Below the pieces are notes generated by a model. That model saw only the letters and a program-made list of their open reading frames with translations, was not told the DNA's origin and searched no databases. A stretch of DNA of 64,000 nucleotides from Hyaloperonospora brassicae (taxonomy: Eukaryota; Oomycota; Peronosporomycetes; Peronosporales; Peronosporaceae): the NCBI GenBank assembly GCA_947650285.1, contig CANTFL010000435.1:1-64000 (forward strand). Reading direction: 5' to 3'. Position numbers and translations under genes: made by a program. This document shows, in pieces, positions 12,540 through 24,872 of the stretch; the first letter of the stretch is position 1, and each line of letters begins with the position of its first letter.

Positions 12540-13840
12540 TTGCCATAACTCTATGGGAGGTAGACACCAAGGGATCGTAAGGACGTTTTATCAAAAAAAG
12601 TCCGACTATTACTGAACCGGGCTCTATGCCGACGTGACAAACACATAAAAGCATGTGATAATTGTAGTACCAGCAAAAACAAGCCTCACTTGAGAGGACA
12701 CTCGCTGAGAAACGTCGTATCCGACCGGCCGGTTTCAGGTGGTATCAATAAGATTTGTCATCCTTCTGCCAGTAACTTTACGAGGAATACGGCGCTGCTA
12801 CGTTTCCGAGATCACTTTACGGGGTTGGTGATTTCAAAACCCATGGGTGCAACAGGGGCATTAGACGTTGCGAAAGCATTCGAAGAGAACATCTTCCGTT
12901 GTTTCGGACCTCCCAGCCTCATTCGGCATGACAGGGACCCTCGATTCTTGAGCAAAGTGTTTCGAACTTCTGTTGAGATGGTCGAGTCTAAATCATGAGC
13001 CACGTTGAGTTACAGACCCCTAGCTAACAGACAGCAAGAACGAAGAGTGAACAAGATGATACAGACAGTGTGCGTGTATGTCGAAGATCCTCGTCAAGCA
13101 AACTGGAACTACATCGCAAAGTGGCAAGTATATGCGATCAAAAACCGCAGAGACTCTACGATTAATGAGACTCCCTTCTACCTAGTCCATGGTCGAGACG
13201 CGCCCTCTGCACTGAAAACCATGGCCGAGTCGATCCTATGAACACCAGCTGGGGCAAGCATAGAGATAGATTCAGCAGACCCGGTCATGTGGCGACGCTG
13301 GTCTAACCTACAACGAGGTATAGCGCTCATGCTTGCGAAAGGATACCAAGTGATTGCTAAAGCTCGACGAGCGAAAGATTATAATTAGAGATTGAGCCCA
13401 GCGAAATGACGAATCATCCCCCGAGCTAGACGACGAGATCCTACTTGAGAAGCGAGCCAACAAGATGAAGGAAGAGATGCGTCATTCGAGACAAGGTTCG
13501 ACCAAAGGTAACCAGTATGGTTGTTCATGACGGAAGTGAAGACTGGACTGAAGGAGAAACTGGTTTACCTATGGCCAGGGCCGTTCCGCATAAAGCGACG
13601 AGTGGAGGATTTTGCTTTCGAGTTAGAGTTGCACGACCAAATAGATTATATTTCTATACTGCCTTACATGTGCCGAGCGTTTACCCTGATCCCTGATCAG
13701 AAGATCAGGGATCAGGGTAAACGACCTGCAAGTACGTTGGCAACTGAAATCGACGTGACCAAACGGTTCAATTTGAATGAGAAATCTTACCAGGACATAG
13801 TTAAGAGCCGCGTAAAGCGAGCGGGAGATACGACGTAGAA
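12540..13840 (+). pseudogene. Integrase relic
   Basis: Around 12560-12680 there is a broken zinc-binding region (RHQG, then CDNCSTSK). The core follows with LLRFRDHFTGLV, FGPPSLIRHDRDPRF and YRPLANRQQERR (12690-13241), retaining the second Asp and the Glu. The segment expected to carry the first catalytic Asp is altered. A C-terminal domain (VYLWPGPFRIKRRVEDFAFELE) lies at 13521-13838. Several frame changes break it. Confidence 0.75.
13678..13723. repeat. Perfect 21-bp inverted repeat, 4-nt loop
   Basis: The arm CGTTTACCCTGATCCCTGAT plus a final C (13678-13698) is followed by the loop AGAA and its exact reverse complement (13703-13723). It lies within the integrase C-terminal relic, where such perfection is not explained by coding. 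It could form a stable hairpin. Confidence 0.9.
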
Positions 13841-14011
13841 TCAATCGTGGACGATGATTAACCACTCTCTTCGAAAATCAGCAGGACAGCAACCTTTTTT
13901 ATGATATGGAGGCAATGCTCTGACATACCGATATGGAAGCCGTTATCTAATCTGTCGTGTAGATGTTTGTTATGCGATTACGTACAGCAGAAGAAGCGAG
14001 AGAATCGGTTA

Positions 14012-14065
14012 AAGATGGTGCGGGTGGCAGATGAGTTAGCACTCATCTACCACCCGCACCATCTT
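14012..14065. repeat. 25-bp inverted repeat, one mismatch, 4-nt loop
   Basis: Positions 14012-14036 (AAGATGGTGCGGGTGGCAGA and on) pair with 14041-14065 apart from one C/A mismatch, around the loop TAGC. It is only 290 bases from the other long hairpin of this element and has the same loop length. Confidence 0.9.
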
Positions 14066-14099
14066 GGGGCAAGACCACGCACCACTGTCACCAACAACC

Positions 14100-16190
14100 T
14101 TACCTCTGTGATGACAATCAGGCAGAGATGAGGGAGAAAACACTGCGTCCATATTGCATAAGGCACATAGAAGAAAGATGCTGAATTGATCAAACGCATT
14201 ACCGAAAGACTCGACGAGAGAAGACTCGTCGAATTGAGTTACCCGCATGACAGAATAATCGAGGAATTAGATGTCAGTGACAGCCACCACGGACTCGTCG
14301 GATCGCGAAACGATACTCTGAGCAACGAGGTGTCGAAAATCTGCTTCTCACGATGATTGTAAGGAATGGGTGCATCGGGGCTCACAGGAAGAAGCGGGTT
14401 CGTTTAGATCAACGTCCTTGACAATACGGGACACCACATCGCTCTCAGCAACACCCGACAGCACAAATACGGAGGATTCAGGATGGTGTGGCCTAAAGCA
14501 AGTTTCTTAGGGGTGCTCCTCTGGCCAGGTCAACCACCAGATCCTCCATGGCTCAGATGTATTCAACTCAGCGATCCCGGCACACCGGTCATGACTTGAA
14601 GGCACCCATGCGAGACGCATGAGAGGTAAGTGGTGCACAGATGGTTCGAAATAGAGCTCAGGATCGAGAGCAGGAGCCGACCCGTCAGGCATCCGTGCAG
14701 AGACTGCCTCGTTCAGGAAACGGTTAAGGAACTTAACGGCTAGCCGAAGGGGTCTTCACGACTCTTGCAATCATCAAAATATTCCGCCAGAGCGCGAACA
14801 GGGTGCACACAGCAGCAGTCGACCTAGTCGAGTCAAAATCGGGGTGCATACCCATCAAGACTCTGGACCCGACGATATAATGACTTCTCTCCCACAACGT
14901 GATGTGCACCTTGGATCTAGAATCAACAGTCTCACTGCATTGGACCTCATGGCCGAACCCGAGGTATCGTCCCCAAACGTAACAGACAGCATCCATCATA
15001 CTGCTCGTTTAAAGATATCGTTTGGAAGACGAGAGTCTATCCCGGGCATTATGAAGAGGAGCCGCGGCCACACACATAGGCGAGTCCTAGAAGAAACCGA
15101 GAGTCACATGGCCTGGTTGAGACTGGTTGAACACGTCCATCATCTCTCGAAGAGCAGCCACCGAGACGAAAGTAACCGCGACGACAGAACGGCCATGGAT
15201 ATCATCCATGCGGAGAGGCGACCGAGCGGCTGTAATCTGGGCCCAACACCGGGATGAACCTGGGTGATAAAACGTGATGTCCACACTCTGCCGCATTGCT
15301 GGCGTATGACGGGATACGCGCCACTGCCTGTGCCGCACGAAGCGAATCACCGCTTAGGGAGCACACAGCTAGGGAGGCAGTTCCAACACCACGGACGCAG
15401 GGACTAAAGATGCAACAGCGGTCTAAGGCTCTTCGCTGATACATGGAAAAGAAACGCTAGATCGACGAGTCGACACCACGGACCCGGGGACGGAAGATGC
15501 GATAGCGGTGTCAGGCGCTTCAATGGCCCCTGAAGAAGAAACGCTCAATCGACGAGTCGACACTGTCCAATAAACAGCTTGAGACACAGTGGAACGGGAA
15601 CCAGGTAAAGGGGTCGTCCGGAAGCGTCTGGCAGACGTAGAAGCAGACTAATGACTCGACTTGCGCTTCTTCGCTGGCTCCACTGGATCTGCGGTAGTGT
15701 CGAGTAAAATCGGCTACGACGAGGTCGCGGGTACGGAAGACGACGCTGGAAGTGACGGAAGAACCGAAACCACGGTCTGGGATGCAGGGACAGACGTGAA
15801 CGAGACCGACCTAGTTAGCGACGCCAATCCAGAACCTTGAGAACCAACTCGTCGAGATCCAGCTGACCTAGGTGGGCGACGATCATGACCTTGACCTCGA
15901 GGAGCGCGCGATCGCACAACGACCAGTAGGCATGGTGAAGGCACTGAGCCCATACCTGCAATAGCGAGTCCTTTAATCGATGATCCTGATGTGAGAGATG
16001 GTGAGACAGGAGTCCTGTGATGGCAAGGACGCGGACGCAGTCATTGAAGCCGCCCAGACATCGGGAATACATCTCGTCGAGTTCCAGCTGACGCACTTAA
16101 AAGACTAGCACCACTGAGACTTCGAGGAACACGTGACCGCACGACTGCCGGATTGCCCTAAGAAACAGCTGGGAGAGGCAAGCGACAGCT
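14100..16190. other. Non-pol 3' region with internal duplications
   Basis: Between integrase and the antisense gene. Two ~87-base copies lie head to tail at 15386-15472 and 15473-15559; they share ACACCACGGAC, GAAACGCT and ATCGACGAGTCGAC. A looser ~220-base duplication relates about 15830-15930 to about 16050-16150, with the shared core CTCGTCGAG(A/T)TCCAGCTGAC. Several minus-strand frames of up to 93 codons occur but I cannot assign any. Confidence 0.5.
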
Positions 16191-16362
16191 CTTAGTACTT
16201 TGCCGAGCCTGAGAAACCGTCGCAATCGTCCAACGAGGAAAGGTGACAGGTGGAAGCAAGGGCGAAACAGAATCCCCGCTTACAAACTGCGCCTGACGGA
16301 TCACCGGACGACAGTGAAGCGGGAAGCGAAAAGCCTGGCGCCGCCGGCAACTGTTGGCCGGG

Positions 16363-16554
16363 CGTAAAGACCGGACTCGAAGATCGAGACGACGACAACA
16401 ATCGGCCGAACGTAAAGACTGGACTCGACGATCGTGACGACGGAAACGTTCGTCCGGACGTAGAGACTGGACACGACGAACGAGATGACGACATCGGTCG
16501 GCCGGACGTAAATACTGGACTCGACGAACGAGACGGCTGGAATGGTTTCATTGG
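16363..16554. repeat. 48-bp minisatellite, four copies
   Basis: Copies begin at 16363, 16411, 16459 and 16507 with CGTAAAGAC-type starts. 48 is a multiple of three, so both strands stay open across it: an acidic 16-residue repeat on the plus strand, a Ser-rich one on the minus strand. It lies just downstream, on the minus strand, of the antisense gene's stop codon. Confidence 0.85.
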
Positions 16555-16685
16555 AGACGACGGAGACGATGATGAGAGTGCCAGCGGGTGTTCGATTGGA
16601 ATAGTGTCCATTAACGCAGAACGGGCTTCTATTGGAGAAACACCACTCGAAGACTATTCGAAGAGTCTATCCGAATGGACAACAC

Positions 16686-17894
16686 TTAAAAACCCGCCGT
16701 CGAGCGGAAGGTGATGACGTTAGGAAATCGCCGAGCGAGAAGGCGATACAAGCGAGAGTTTAGATCAAGCTCACGCTGATGTAAGCTTTGAGCGTCGATG
16801 ATGGCAACAGCCGCATTTGCAAGACTAGGATCAAGGGGCCACGGAATACGGAACACGATGGTGCCGAAGCCTTTTCGCAGGCCAACGATCACGCGGCGCT
16901 GGTCTACAATGAGACCTCGGGCGGCACGCAAGGCGTGATTACCGCCATTGCACATATCCATGGTGACTTCTTGCAATTGGCGGTGATACGTCGTCGCAAT
17001 TCCGTGGATGGATGTTTGCTGGGCTCGAGACTCGGCGAGTCGACCAGTAAGACGTAAAATTTTACGGTTGCGCGCTTGGATTGCCACTTGCAAACTGGAG
17101 ATAATCCGTTTCGCCGATTCAAGTCGGCCCGCGCGCTGAGCGGAAAATCTAGCGGCTTCGGTCTCGAGGGTGAAGATTGACTTCTCCGGTGACTCGATGA
17201 CTCCTGTAGTTATCATCGTAGCCGCCTGCCAAGTAACAGCCTTCACCTGTGTAGTATATAGTTGAGCGCGCAAATCGACGGATTCGGCGATCGTAGCTTT
17301 CATTAACCGACGACAACGTGCTTCGATATTTTGATCCGACTGTGCAAACGCGACGCACAACCGAGCTACCGAGTCCGTTTGGTCGAGTGGAACAACGGCA
17401 TCCCCACTAGCAAGGACGACCGAGTCGGCGAGTGACGTGGCCTGCCGGATGGATTGACGCGTAGACGCGTAGAGTAGCGGCCGTGGAGTCTCCAATAGTG
17501 TGGCAACGACCCGCACCAGATCGGCCTCACGTTGTTGAGCCTGGTGGTTCATGCGCCTCAGCATCCGACAGAGATCATTAACAATGGTCAAATTCTCAAC
17601 GTCGACGTCTGAGACATCGCCAAGGCGACTTTTGTAAGACGAAGACGCTTGCGAACAAGAAGGACAGGGCGGCGGCATCACTTCGGACGAGCCAGACAGC
17701 GCAGTTTCTTAATTACCAGGTTGCAACCGTTGCAGACCCACCGCGGCTTCGAGCCGATCCGGCGAACTCGACGAAGCACCGTTTATAGGCGATGAGTTGT
17801 CGGCGCTGGCAAGCAAGTCGATGATATGACTGGTGACCCCTGGACCGACAGCACTGGAGAACAAGCTAGTCTGAGCAGTGCAGAGCATGTACAT
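16686..17894 (-). CDS. Antisense ORF of the dual-RNase H element
   Basis: A 331-codon frame runs from about 17681 to 16686 against the direction of gag-pol. The same frame continues upstream to an ATG at 17894 with a single in-frame TAA at 17711-17709, so the original gene was about 400 codons. The product is rich in Arg, Ala and Leu and looks mostly helical, with heptad-like stretches such as ILRLTGRLAESRAQQ. It has an early CPSC motif and no domain I recognise. It starts about 310 nt inside the 3' LTR. It remains open although the sense genes are riddled with stops. The function is unknown. Confidence 0.55.
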
Positions 17895-18206
17895 CACGGA
17901 CCAAAAGAGGTCATTGCAAAGCTAGAGACGAGAGAGAAGTATTACCATACACACCATCACGCAAGATGAGGCGTTGACTGGACTAGGCGACGTATCTGGT
18001 CACTGAGCCTGAACGGCACGGTACAACGTAGAAGGCAAGGACGTCAACCTTGCTACAGACAAAATGGCAAGCACGACAATTCACTGCGTACCATGGGTCG
18101 GCGAAAGAGGGGAGGCAATCTCAAGCAAAACGATTCGTGGCGAGACAAATAAATACTGGTCGAGAAACTCGCCAGTAAGGTTCGTATCGCGGCCGAGAAT
18201 TTGTTG

Positions 18207-19045
18207 TGTACGTATTACCGAACGTGGAATTTCCCACTTTCGACTTGACTATAGGAGAGGCGAACCCGACGAGAGAAGCCGGATCATATCGAAGTCGGCA
18301 AATCAAGGCTCTTCACCTAGGGCTCGACTAGCTAAGACGCGACGAGACGAGACTCGACGAGAGAGCGAGATGATAGCTGGTCTATCCCACTAGGTATTAG
18401 TACAGGACGGGGAGGAGGAGGAATGAGATCCACTTAAGGGCACTTTTCTAATCAGAATGGAATAAGAGATAATCAATACAGAACAGAATTTTCCAAGTAC
18501 AAGAAACAGGTACACTTTTGAGGTAAGTCCCGGCGTAGGCTGGATTATGCCTGCTGTCGAGCCTCGATGAGCATAGCTTGTAGAGGTCTGGATTGGAAAC
18601 GTCAAGAGTTAAGTCAGCTTGGCGTGGGCATTACTCGCTTCCAGCGAATGACAAGACTCGTCCCACGTCGAGCGGTGCCCCAGTAGAAGCCACCGGTTTA
18701 AGTTTCGTCGCACGGCGAGCAGATGGGCCTTGAAGCAAGGACATCGTAAGGCTTCTAGTCGGGCGTATATCACGCCCGGTGGCCTGAAAAGCATTAAATG
18801 TCGACGGCTTTACATTGGTACGATGTCACAGGACTAGAGGAACGGAAGCGGATGAGCTTGGGCAGTCTTCTGGAAAGGAGTGTGAGTGGTTGGAGGTACT
18901 TAGATAGGCGAGAGCCACATCTTAACCTGAAGGGGAAACCTCGAAGGGTATTTACCCGACGTACAATCCCAACTACGTCGACTCGGCGATTGCTATGTTG
19001 TTACATTGAGACTGTGTTGACACAGATCTGACCAACTGCTACCCA
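18207..19045 (+). repeat. 3' LTR of the dual-RNase H Gypsy element
   Basis: Partner of 4563-5576. It begins TGTACG, ends near CTACCCA, and has the same R/U5-like blocks. It contains fewer copies of both internal repeats (about four of the 15-base unit at 18316-18370; the ~49-base unit reduced), which accounts for the shorter length. Confidence 0.85.
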
Positions 19046-21030
19046 CATATACAACAAATTTTATGGTTGAAGGATCTTATACCGTATACGATACGATGGT
19101 AGAGCTTTATTGCACAAAGATGTCAGGAGTACACCACCGCGTTTTACTAAAACATTTTTAAAAAATTATAAATTAATGAGCTACGTAACACATCCTGTAG
19201 AGCAGCGTAATGTTTTATATAGAAACCCGGCACCTAGATTTACCCCGTCAAGTATTTTAATAAATTTCGAATATGGTACAACCTCTATAAGTTGGACGTT
19301 TGAAATATATATTGCCCTGTTTTATGGAGTATTTTGAAGCTTGCAAGAGGAAGGCCGAGCTAGAACGTAGCCTATCGCTACTATTGCTAGGACCGTCGAT
19401 ACCTATTGCCGAACGGATCTGTTCTAGATGACGTTTGGGAACAAGCGAGTTTCATCGCGATCATCTCAAGTGCTTAACGATCAACTGCTACCATACAATA
19501 CCTGTTTGGCATGTATGAGTCGTCCTCGATGTGTGCTTATTGCCGGAAAATGATATATTTAGTTGAGAATTAAAAATTGTCATCTTGCTGACATGAACAC
19601 CGCCTGTCGAAACGAAACATTTAATTTCCGCCTGTGGGCGACAGATTATCTCCAAAAGGCGAATTAAACAAAGATGTAAATGACGAAGTTTATGATGTCT
19701 TTTATGTTACACGGTTCGGCCGACCGCACGTTTTGTCGGTCTTCGACGTGGAATGTCTCTTAATAGTAACCAGCCACGATTAGACCCCGGTTCTACCGGC
19801 GCTAAGTTATCGATTACAAACTGCAGAGCTTAAAGCGCATATTTATCGCCGTGCAAATAGAATGTTTGAACACAATCATGGGGTCTGGTAAAGATTAAAA
19901 ACGGTTTACGCAAGTAACCGTCAGATATGCTAAATACAGAAGATGGCGAAGACACTTGTTGAACTTTTCGGTCCTAGAATAGATAAACATAATTTGATCA
20001 TGCGCTAACACCGCAACTTTATTGTTACTATAAATAGCCCGCTTTTTAGGCGAAAACTAAATGCGCTGTACAACCAGATATTTAGTGAACGGACGTGATA
20101 AGACCATATTCTTAAAGAACTTATTGGCAGGCAACTCGACCCTATCACCATCCGTAGAGAGAAATCGCTAGAACACCTCAGCACAGAGAGTATGCACACA
20201 TCAAATTTAGGGATTAACGAGCTACATATAGTAGCATTCTCTATGATAACATGTTTCATTGGCATTTTAGCAAAACAATGTGACGGCGACAGTCTTAAAG
20301 AAGGCTAGGCGGAATTTACTACCAGATGCTAAATTCAATATGTTATGTTAATCTTGCACTACTATTTTTTGACTCAATATCAATGAAGGTGTTGGTGACG
20401 AGCAACTCGTTGTTTATAGTTTCAATGATGTTTTGGATAGTACAAGGGTAGCGCACCAACAATACAACTAGTTTTAGCATACCGAATTAATTGCAATTAT
20501 GTCATTGAGTATTCCTCCGTTTCAGAGTCTTTTTCCCAAATCAATCGTTTTTTTGTTCTAAAATGGTTGTTCGCTTTGTCAAGGTTATTCAGTAAAGGGA
20601 AAATAACATTGACACGTGTTACTTTGATAGGAAGGGAGGGAACGCGTCATGTCGTACAAGCTCAAGGGCAACTAAGCAACCGGGGAAAATCTCAATGTCG
20701 ACGAAGAGTGGCCTCCTTCAAATGTGGTAGTGCATAGGCATTGCCACCACCGTCTTTTAGTGCTGCAGTCATACAAGACTGCAGCGAAAAAACTCTTTTG
20801 TTAATTTTTCTACTTATAGATCCATAAATGACTTTTGATCTGCTTATAATAATTCTTCGTAGCTACGAGGCTTCACTTCGTGCTGTAATGTCTGGATGGA
20901 TCGAAAATAGCCTAAGTCCAGCACGTTTAAGTCCGGCTCTCAGGAGGCTGGCACAATATGCTAAGGTCAAGGTGAAACTGGCTGCAAGCCTCATCACGGG
21001 CGGGTCATCTTCCTTTACATAAGGTCGCGC
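19046..21030. other. Unassigned AT-rich DNA
   Basis: No frame with a recognisable domain; the longest are under 90 codons. I could not find the continuation of the minus-strand element interrupted at 4562, so its other half is missing or unrecognisable. Nothing else seen. Confidence 0.5.
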
Positions 21031-21039
21031 GTTGTCCTG

Positions 21040-21995
21040 TCGTAAGTATATAGCTCTTCATTGGATGCGACGCGTAAACTTGGCGGCGATCGCAGGGACG
21101 AAGTGTTCCAGCAACATTTCGACGTACTGCGCTCTCCTCACGGCAGATACCAGCTTGAGTTTAAAAATTCCAACTAGGCGATTCTTGATGGTCCGCTGCG
21201 CGACCGTCCGTTCCACAAAGGCCAGGTGCTTAAATTTCCGTCAAACCAATTACCACAGGCTGTCCTTTCTCTGCCTGGCGACTGCTGCTAAAATATCACC
21301 TTACCGATAAACCGCTTGCTTTTGCATAGTCTAAAAACATTACACATAATTTCACTCGTATCAGCACTGTACACTCGTTTGCAATATTACATAGACAACG
21401 TACATACCGGAGTAGCGCCGGCTCGTTAGGAGACAGGTAAATCCGCTGGGAACCTCGTGTAATATAAAACTATTTCTCATTGAGATGAATTACGTCGTGC
21501 ATAGGGGATTAGAGCAGTGTCGACTCGTCGACGAAAAGAACGGTGAAAGCAATTCGCGCACGCTTGTTTTCCTCCGCCAGCAGGGGTATGCTAGCGTCAG
21601 TCATCGACATAATGTCATTGCGCTGGCGCATCGTAAAAGCGCAGAGGCCGAAACTCCCGTTCTATGCGTCAAGGATCGCAGTGTATATCGCTCACGATAC
21701 GTCGCAGCTTCCACTTTCTTGTCAACTGCATGCGTATCAATCTTTTCTTTGCCATTCTTAACCTTAATTTTGGATTTAACTTACTTAGGTTCCGATGAGC
21801 GGGCCATGGTGTCGCAATCGCGCTTCTACATCCTCGGTATTGACTTCACAGAACGCGCATATGTTAGCGCCACTGGCTCAAAATCAGTACGACTTACCTT
21901 CATAGTCGCACCAGCGGACTGAAGGAGTGACACATTATACTAGTGCGTTCGAGGACTGTGAGGTTCTTCGGTCGTCGTTTGGGTTTGGTGCTCAT
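21040..21995 (-). pseudogene. Tc1/mariner-like transposase relic
   Basis: On the minus strand an ATG at 21995 starts a basic N-terminus (MSTKPKRRPKNLTVLERTS). Further on, near 21490, the block DVIHLNEK-stop-FYI corresponds to the mariner catalytic D-E-K-W-F region. The Asp is replaced by Asn and the Trp codon by TAG. The C-terminal part (about 21220-21050) has FVERTVAQRTIKNR and LLEHFVPAIAAKF, as in oomycete mariner-type transposases. At least three frame changes and several stops make it dead. No clear terminal inverted repeats found. Confidence 0.6.
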
Positions 21996-22999
21996 CTTCG
22001 ACAATGACAGCACTACTAGCAAGCCGGCAATGATGTTTACTGGTTAAAACGGTACATGCAATTAAAATCAATTGCAAAGGGAGCCAAATTTGTCAAGGCA
22101 AATTTGCGTAAAAGTGGCGTCAAGATGCGTCTCGTTTAGGCGTCTATTGCTATTTCTCAAAGGCGATTTAGCTTTCCGAGCATACTTAAAGGATTTCACT
22201 TTTTCTAATTTTTTGTAAGAATTGCCAAGCGTGACAATGGTGGCCTGCAGGCTCCGCAATAAGCGTCTGTGCAAAACCCTTTAAAGTGATGGGTTTTGAG
22301 GTGCTGATTTCTCGGCTTCCAGTTACTAGATGAATACACGGACAACACTGACTAAAAGAGCTTAAAATATATTTTATTTTGAGGTGTATTAGCCAATCAG
22401 ACTCTAAAAATTACCTATTTTTTCGGTTTTTTGTTTAAAAGAACAAACATGATGATACGGAGGGAGTAGATATATTGACCGCTAGGTCAAGCTCAAATTA
22501 ACTCGACAAATATTAATTACCTGAATTTGATGACTTTTGAGAAGTTCTTGCTTCTGTAAGTCGGGATCTCTTTGGTAAAATACGCTGTGAAATTCTCACC
22601 AGAACACATCATAAAAATATTGAGAGGTTTATTGAAGTCTTATTGTTTTTACAAACTTCAATTACATTGTGCGTTTCCTATGTAAATATCAATCCATTGT
22701 CCACCAAAGTAGCCCCTTTATTAGACCGTCTGTCTCCCGCAAAGATGATCGGTCCATCACTATAAATCGCGCTACTGTGGACGTTTTTTTACTTTGCATC
22801 TAGGGGCAAATATAACCGCACACACAAACGTATAACCCACTACTCACTAAAAAAGTGCCATGCAAATTGCCAAATCTAAGGGTTTCACGACTGCTTACAT
22901 GGATCCGTACATTCACTGCATCGATGCGTGTCACCATAACCAATCTCTATTCGCCAATCTCCTGTCAATTGAGCCGAGCACATGCACATCCTGGTCTAC
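21996..22999. other. Intergenic DNA between mariner relic and TRM6
   Basis: Contains short inverted repeats (TGCAATT...AATTGCA at 22057-22076; CAAATTTG motifs near 22085) that could be remnants of transposon ends, and AT-rich DNA downstream of TRM6. No gene recognised. Confidence 0.4.
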
Positions 23000-24872
23000 C
23001 TACGCCTTGAGCTTCTTCAAGGCTGAAAAAGACCCGCACGTCAAGCTTTCTTCTTCTTCATTCGCAATGGCACTAGAAGTGACACCGACAGGTGAAATGT
23101 CGAGAATCTTGATCCCCCAGAGTAAATAACCGCTGCATGCACTCATACTCATCTCCGGGTGGGTTCGGCCAGGCAGCACCTGGTTCTCGCGTGTCCAAGT
23201 CTCATTAAGTTGAAGGTCGATGATGGATTCCATATTTTGAAGCCGAGCAAATGTCCGGGTCAACGGCTGGAGTGTAAAGAATGGTGAATACAACGCTTAC
23301 TTTGCGAGCAGTAGCCATGAAACATCCAAGCGCTTACCTCAAGAAATTCAGAGTAGACGACAAACGGCTTGGACCGACCCAAGTACGGTAGCAGAGCCAT
23401 TAGGATCGCCTCGGGGTCGTAATCTGCCGCAATCACCAGACTGTCGGACTTTTCACGGGCCCACTGACGAATTGTCGACGGCTTTTGTCGACAAATCTTG
23501 GTCTCTTCGCGGCGAGCTTTTTTGTCAGCGTAGCGCTTTTGCTGCTCAGCCGTGAAGTTTTTTGCCCGTTCCGCTGAAAGTCGTTCCCGCTCTTCCGGTG
23601 ACAAACCGTCCCTTGCAATTTTCGTAGGCTCCAGCACATCTTCTTCGCTCTTCAACGAAGTGACGCCGTCGTTAGTTGTCACATCATTTTTATTTTAGCA
23701 TCTGAGTCGAGCGAGCCGTACCATTCCTAGCAATTGCACTTGCTTAAATGGTATGTAGTGAACAGACTCCAGCGTAAGCTTGTCTACACACAGACAAAAA
23801 ATTATACGACTAAGAACAACCAGTGTATCGTTACGCACACAACCAAGCGTTGTACAAATTTGTACCGAAATTGAAGCGACGCAAGATATCAGCAGCAGGC
23901 TGCTGGCCCTCGTATGGGCAGATAATGCGTCCGGAGCCTCCCTGGCGTTCGGCAATTGCACCCGTCACCAATCCCATGCAGGTGTCAACCACGAGTACCT
24001 GAGCACCCGCGAAAATATTGCCGTATACTAATATCTGCCCCAATGAGTCCTCGCGCAAATTGCAGATTTTGGCTGGGTTTTTCAGCCGATATGTGCGACA
24101 CAGCGACTCAGCTGTGCAGCGTAAGAATCGCACACGCGGCATGTACTTCTGCTGCTTTTTCTTGAGGTACTTCTGCTTAGAAAACTCGGTCTTGTTCTCC
24201 CATGTGGAACTGTTTTCTACCAACTTTAGTATAATCTCCTCCCCAGAGACGCCTTTTTCGCGCAGCTCACCAATGTCGGTCTGCCTCAGTGTCTGGGCTG
24301 AGTTTGTGTCAGCATAGTGTCGGTTGTCCCCGTCAGGTACGAAACCTTCTCCTGTTTCTAGTCCAATAAAAACGAATGCATCAAACTAAGTGACAACAAA
24401 GATCAGAATTCGTATACATGGCTTACCGGGAGCAACTGGATCCGGGAATAGACCACCCGTCACCTGGACCAATGTCTTGTTTCGTTCTTCAAATGTTGCT
24501 CTAGACGTGTCGTTATAGAGTTTGGAAGAAGAAACGAACACAATTTTCACATGTCAGTACAATTAGCTGCCTCACGTGTTCTCATTAAATGTTCTTACCC
24601 ATAAAAGGAGCCAATCACAGGCTTCAAGCTTGACACTTTTTTGCCGACCCGAATGGATCTGATACAAAACCCGATAATTGGTCACAGTAGCATGAGACAT
24701 TCTGGTCCTGACAACAGACAATATCACGAAAGCCACCGTACTCGTCCTTCGCGACGGCCTGGAAGAACATGCGGCCGTCACTGGTCTGGCATATCACCGT
24801 GTCGCCCTCATATATGACGTATGGTAAGCGAGGCTCTTTGTGAGCGGCAGCAGGGGACGGCACTGTCGCCAT
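23000..24872 (-). CDS. TRM6: tRNA (adenine58-N1)-methyltransferase non-catalytic subunit TRM6
   Basis: TRM6 pairs with catalytic TRM61 to place m1A58 in tRNA, initiator Met tRNA included; it acts in the nucleus. Family blocks seen include KTEFSKQKYLKKKQQKY, NPAKICNLREDSLGQIL, DTCMGLVTGAIAERQGG, SKPFVVYSEFLEPL and LNETWTRENQVLPGRTHPEM. The exon model I infer is 24872-24742, 24658-24599, 24550-24427, 24357-23839, 23783-23722, 23649-23338 and 23266-23000, about 490 residues, close to the human protein (497). Donors include GTACGG (twice), GTGCGT and GTAAGC; phases agree throughout. The acceptor before exon 3 has no AG where homology expects it (the sequence reads GACATGTG). An in-frame TCTAG acceptor at 24501 would instead skip 17 residues. 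This is a host gene. A lesion here, or a base error, is possible. Confidence 0.88.

Larger units (their letters stand above)
4563..19045 (+). mobile_element. Decayed Ty3/Gypsy element with two RNase H domains
   Basis: A pair of long, related LTRs (4563-5576 and 18207-19045) encloses remnants of gag with two zinc knuckles, protease, RT, RNase H, a second archaeal-type RNase H, integrase and a long antisense frame. This order, with an extra RNase H before integrase, is the oomycete lineage convergent with plant Tat elements (established family knowledge). It lies inside the older minus-strand element at 2969-4562. The flanks CATGC and CATAT are a weak target duplication (3 of 5 match). All sense genes are broken. 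Confidence 0.85.

Noticed and set aside
21485..21922. 145-codon plus-strand frame as a gene
   Set aside because: It lies opposite the mariner transposase relic, whose minus-strand motifs are recognisable; it is a shadow frame.
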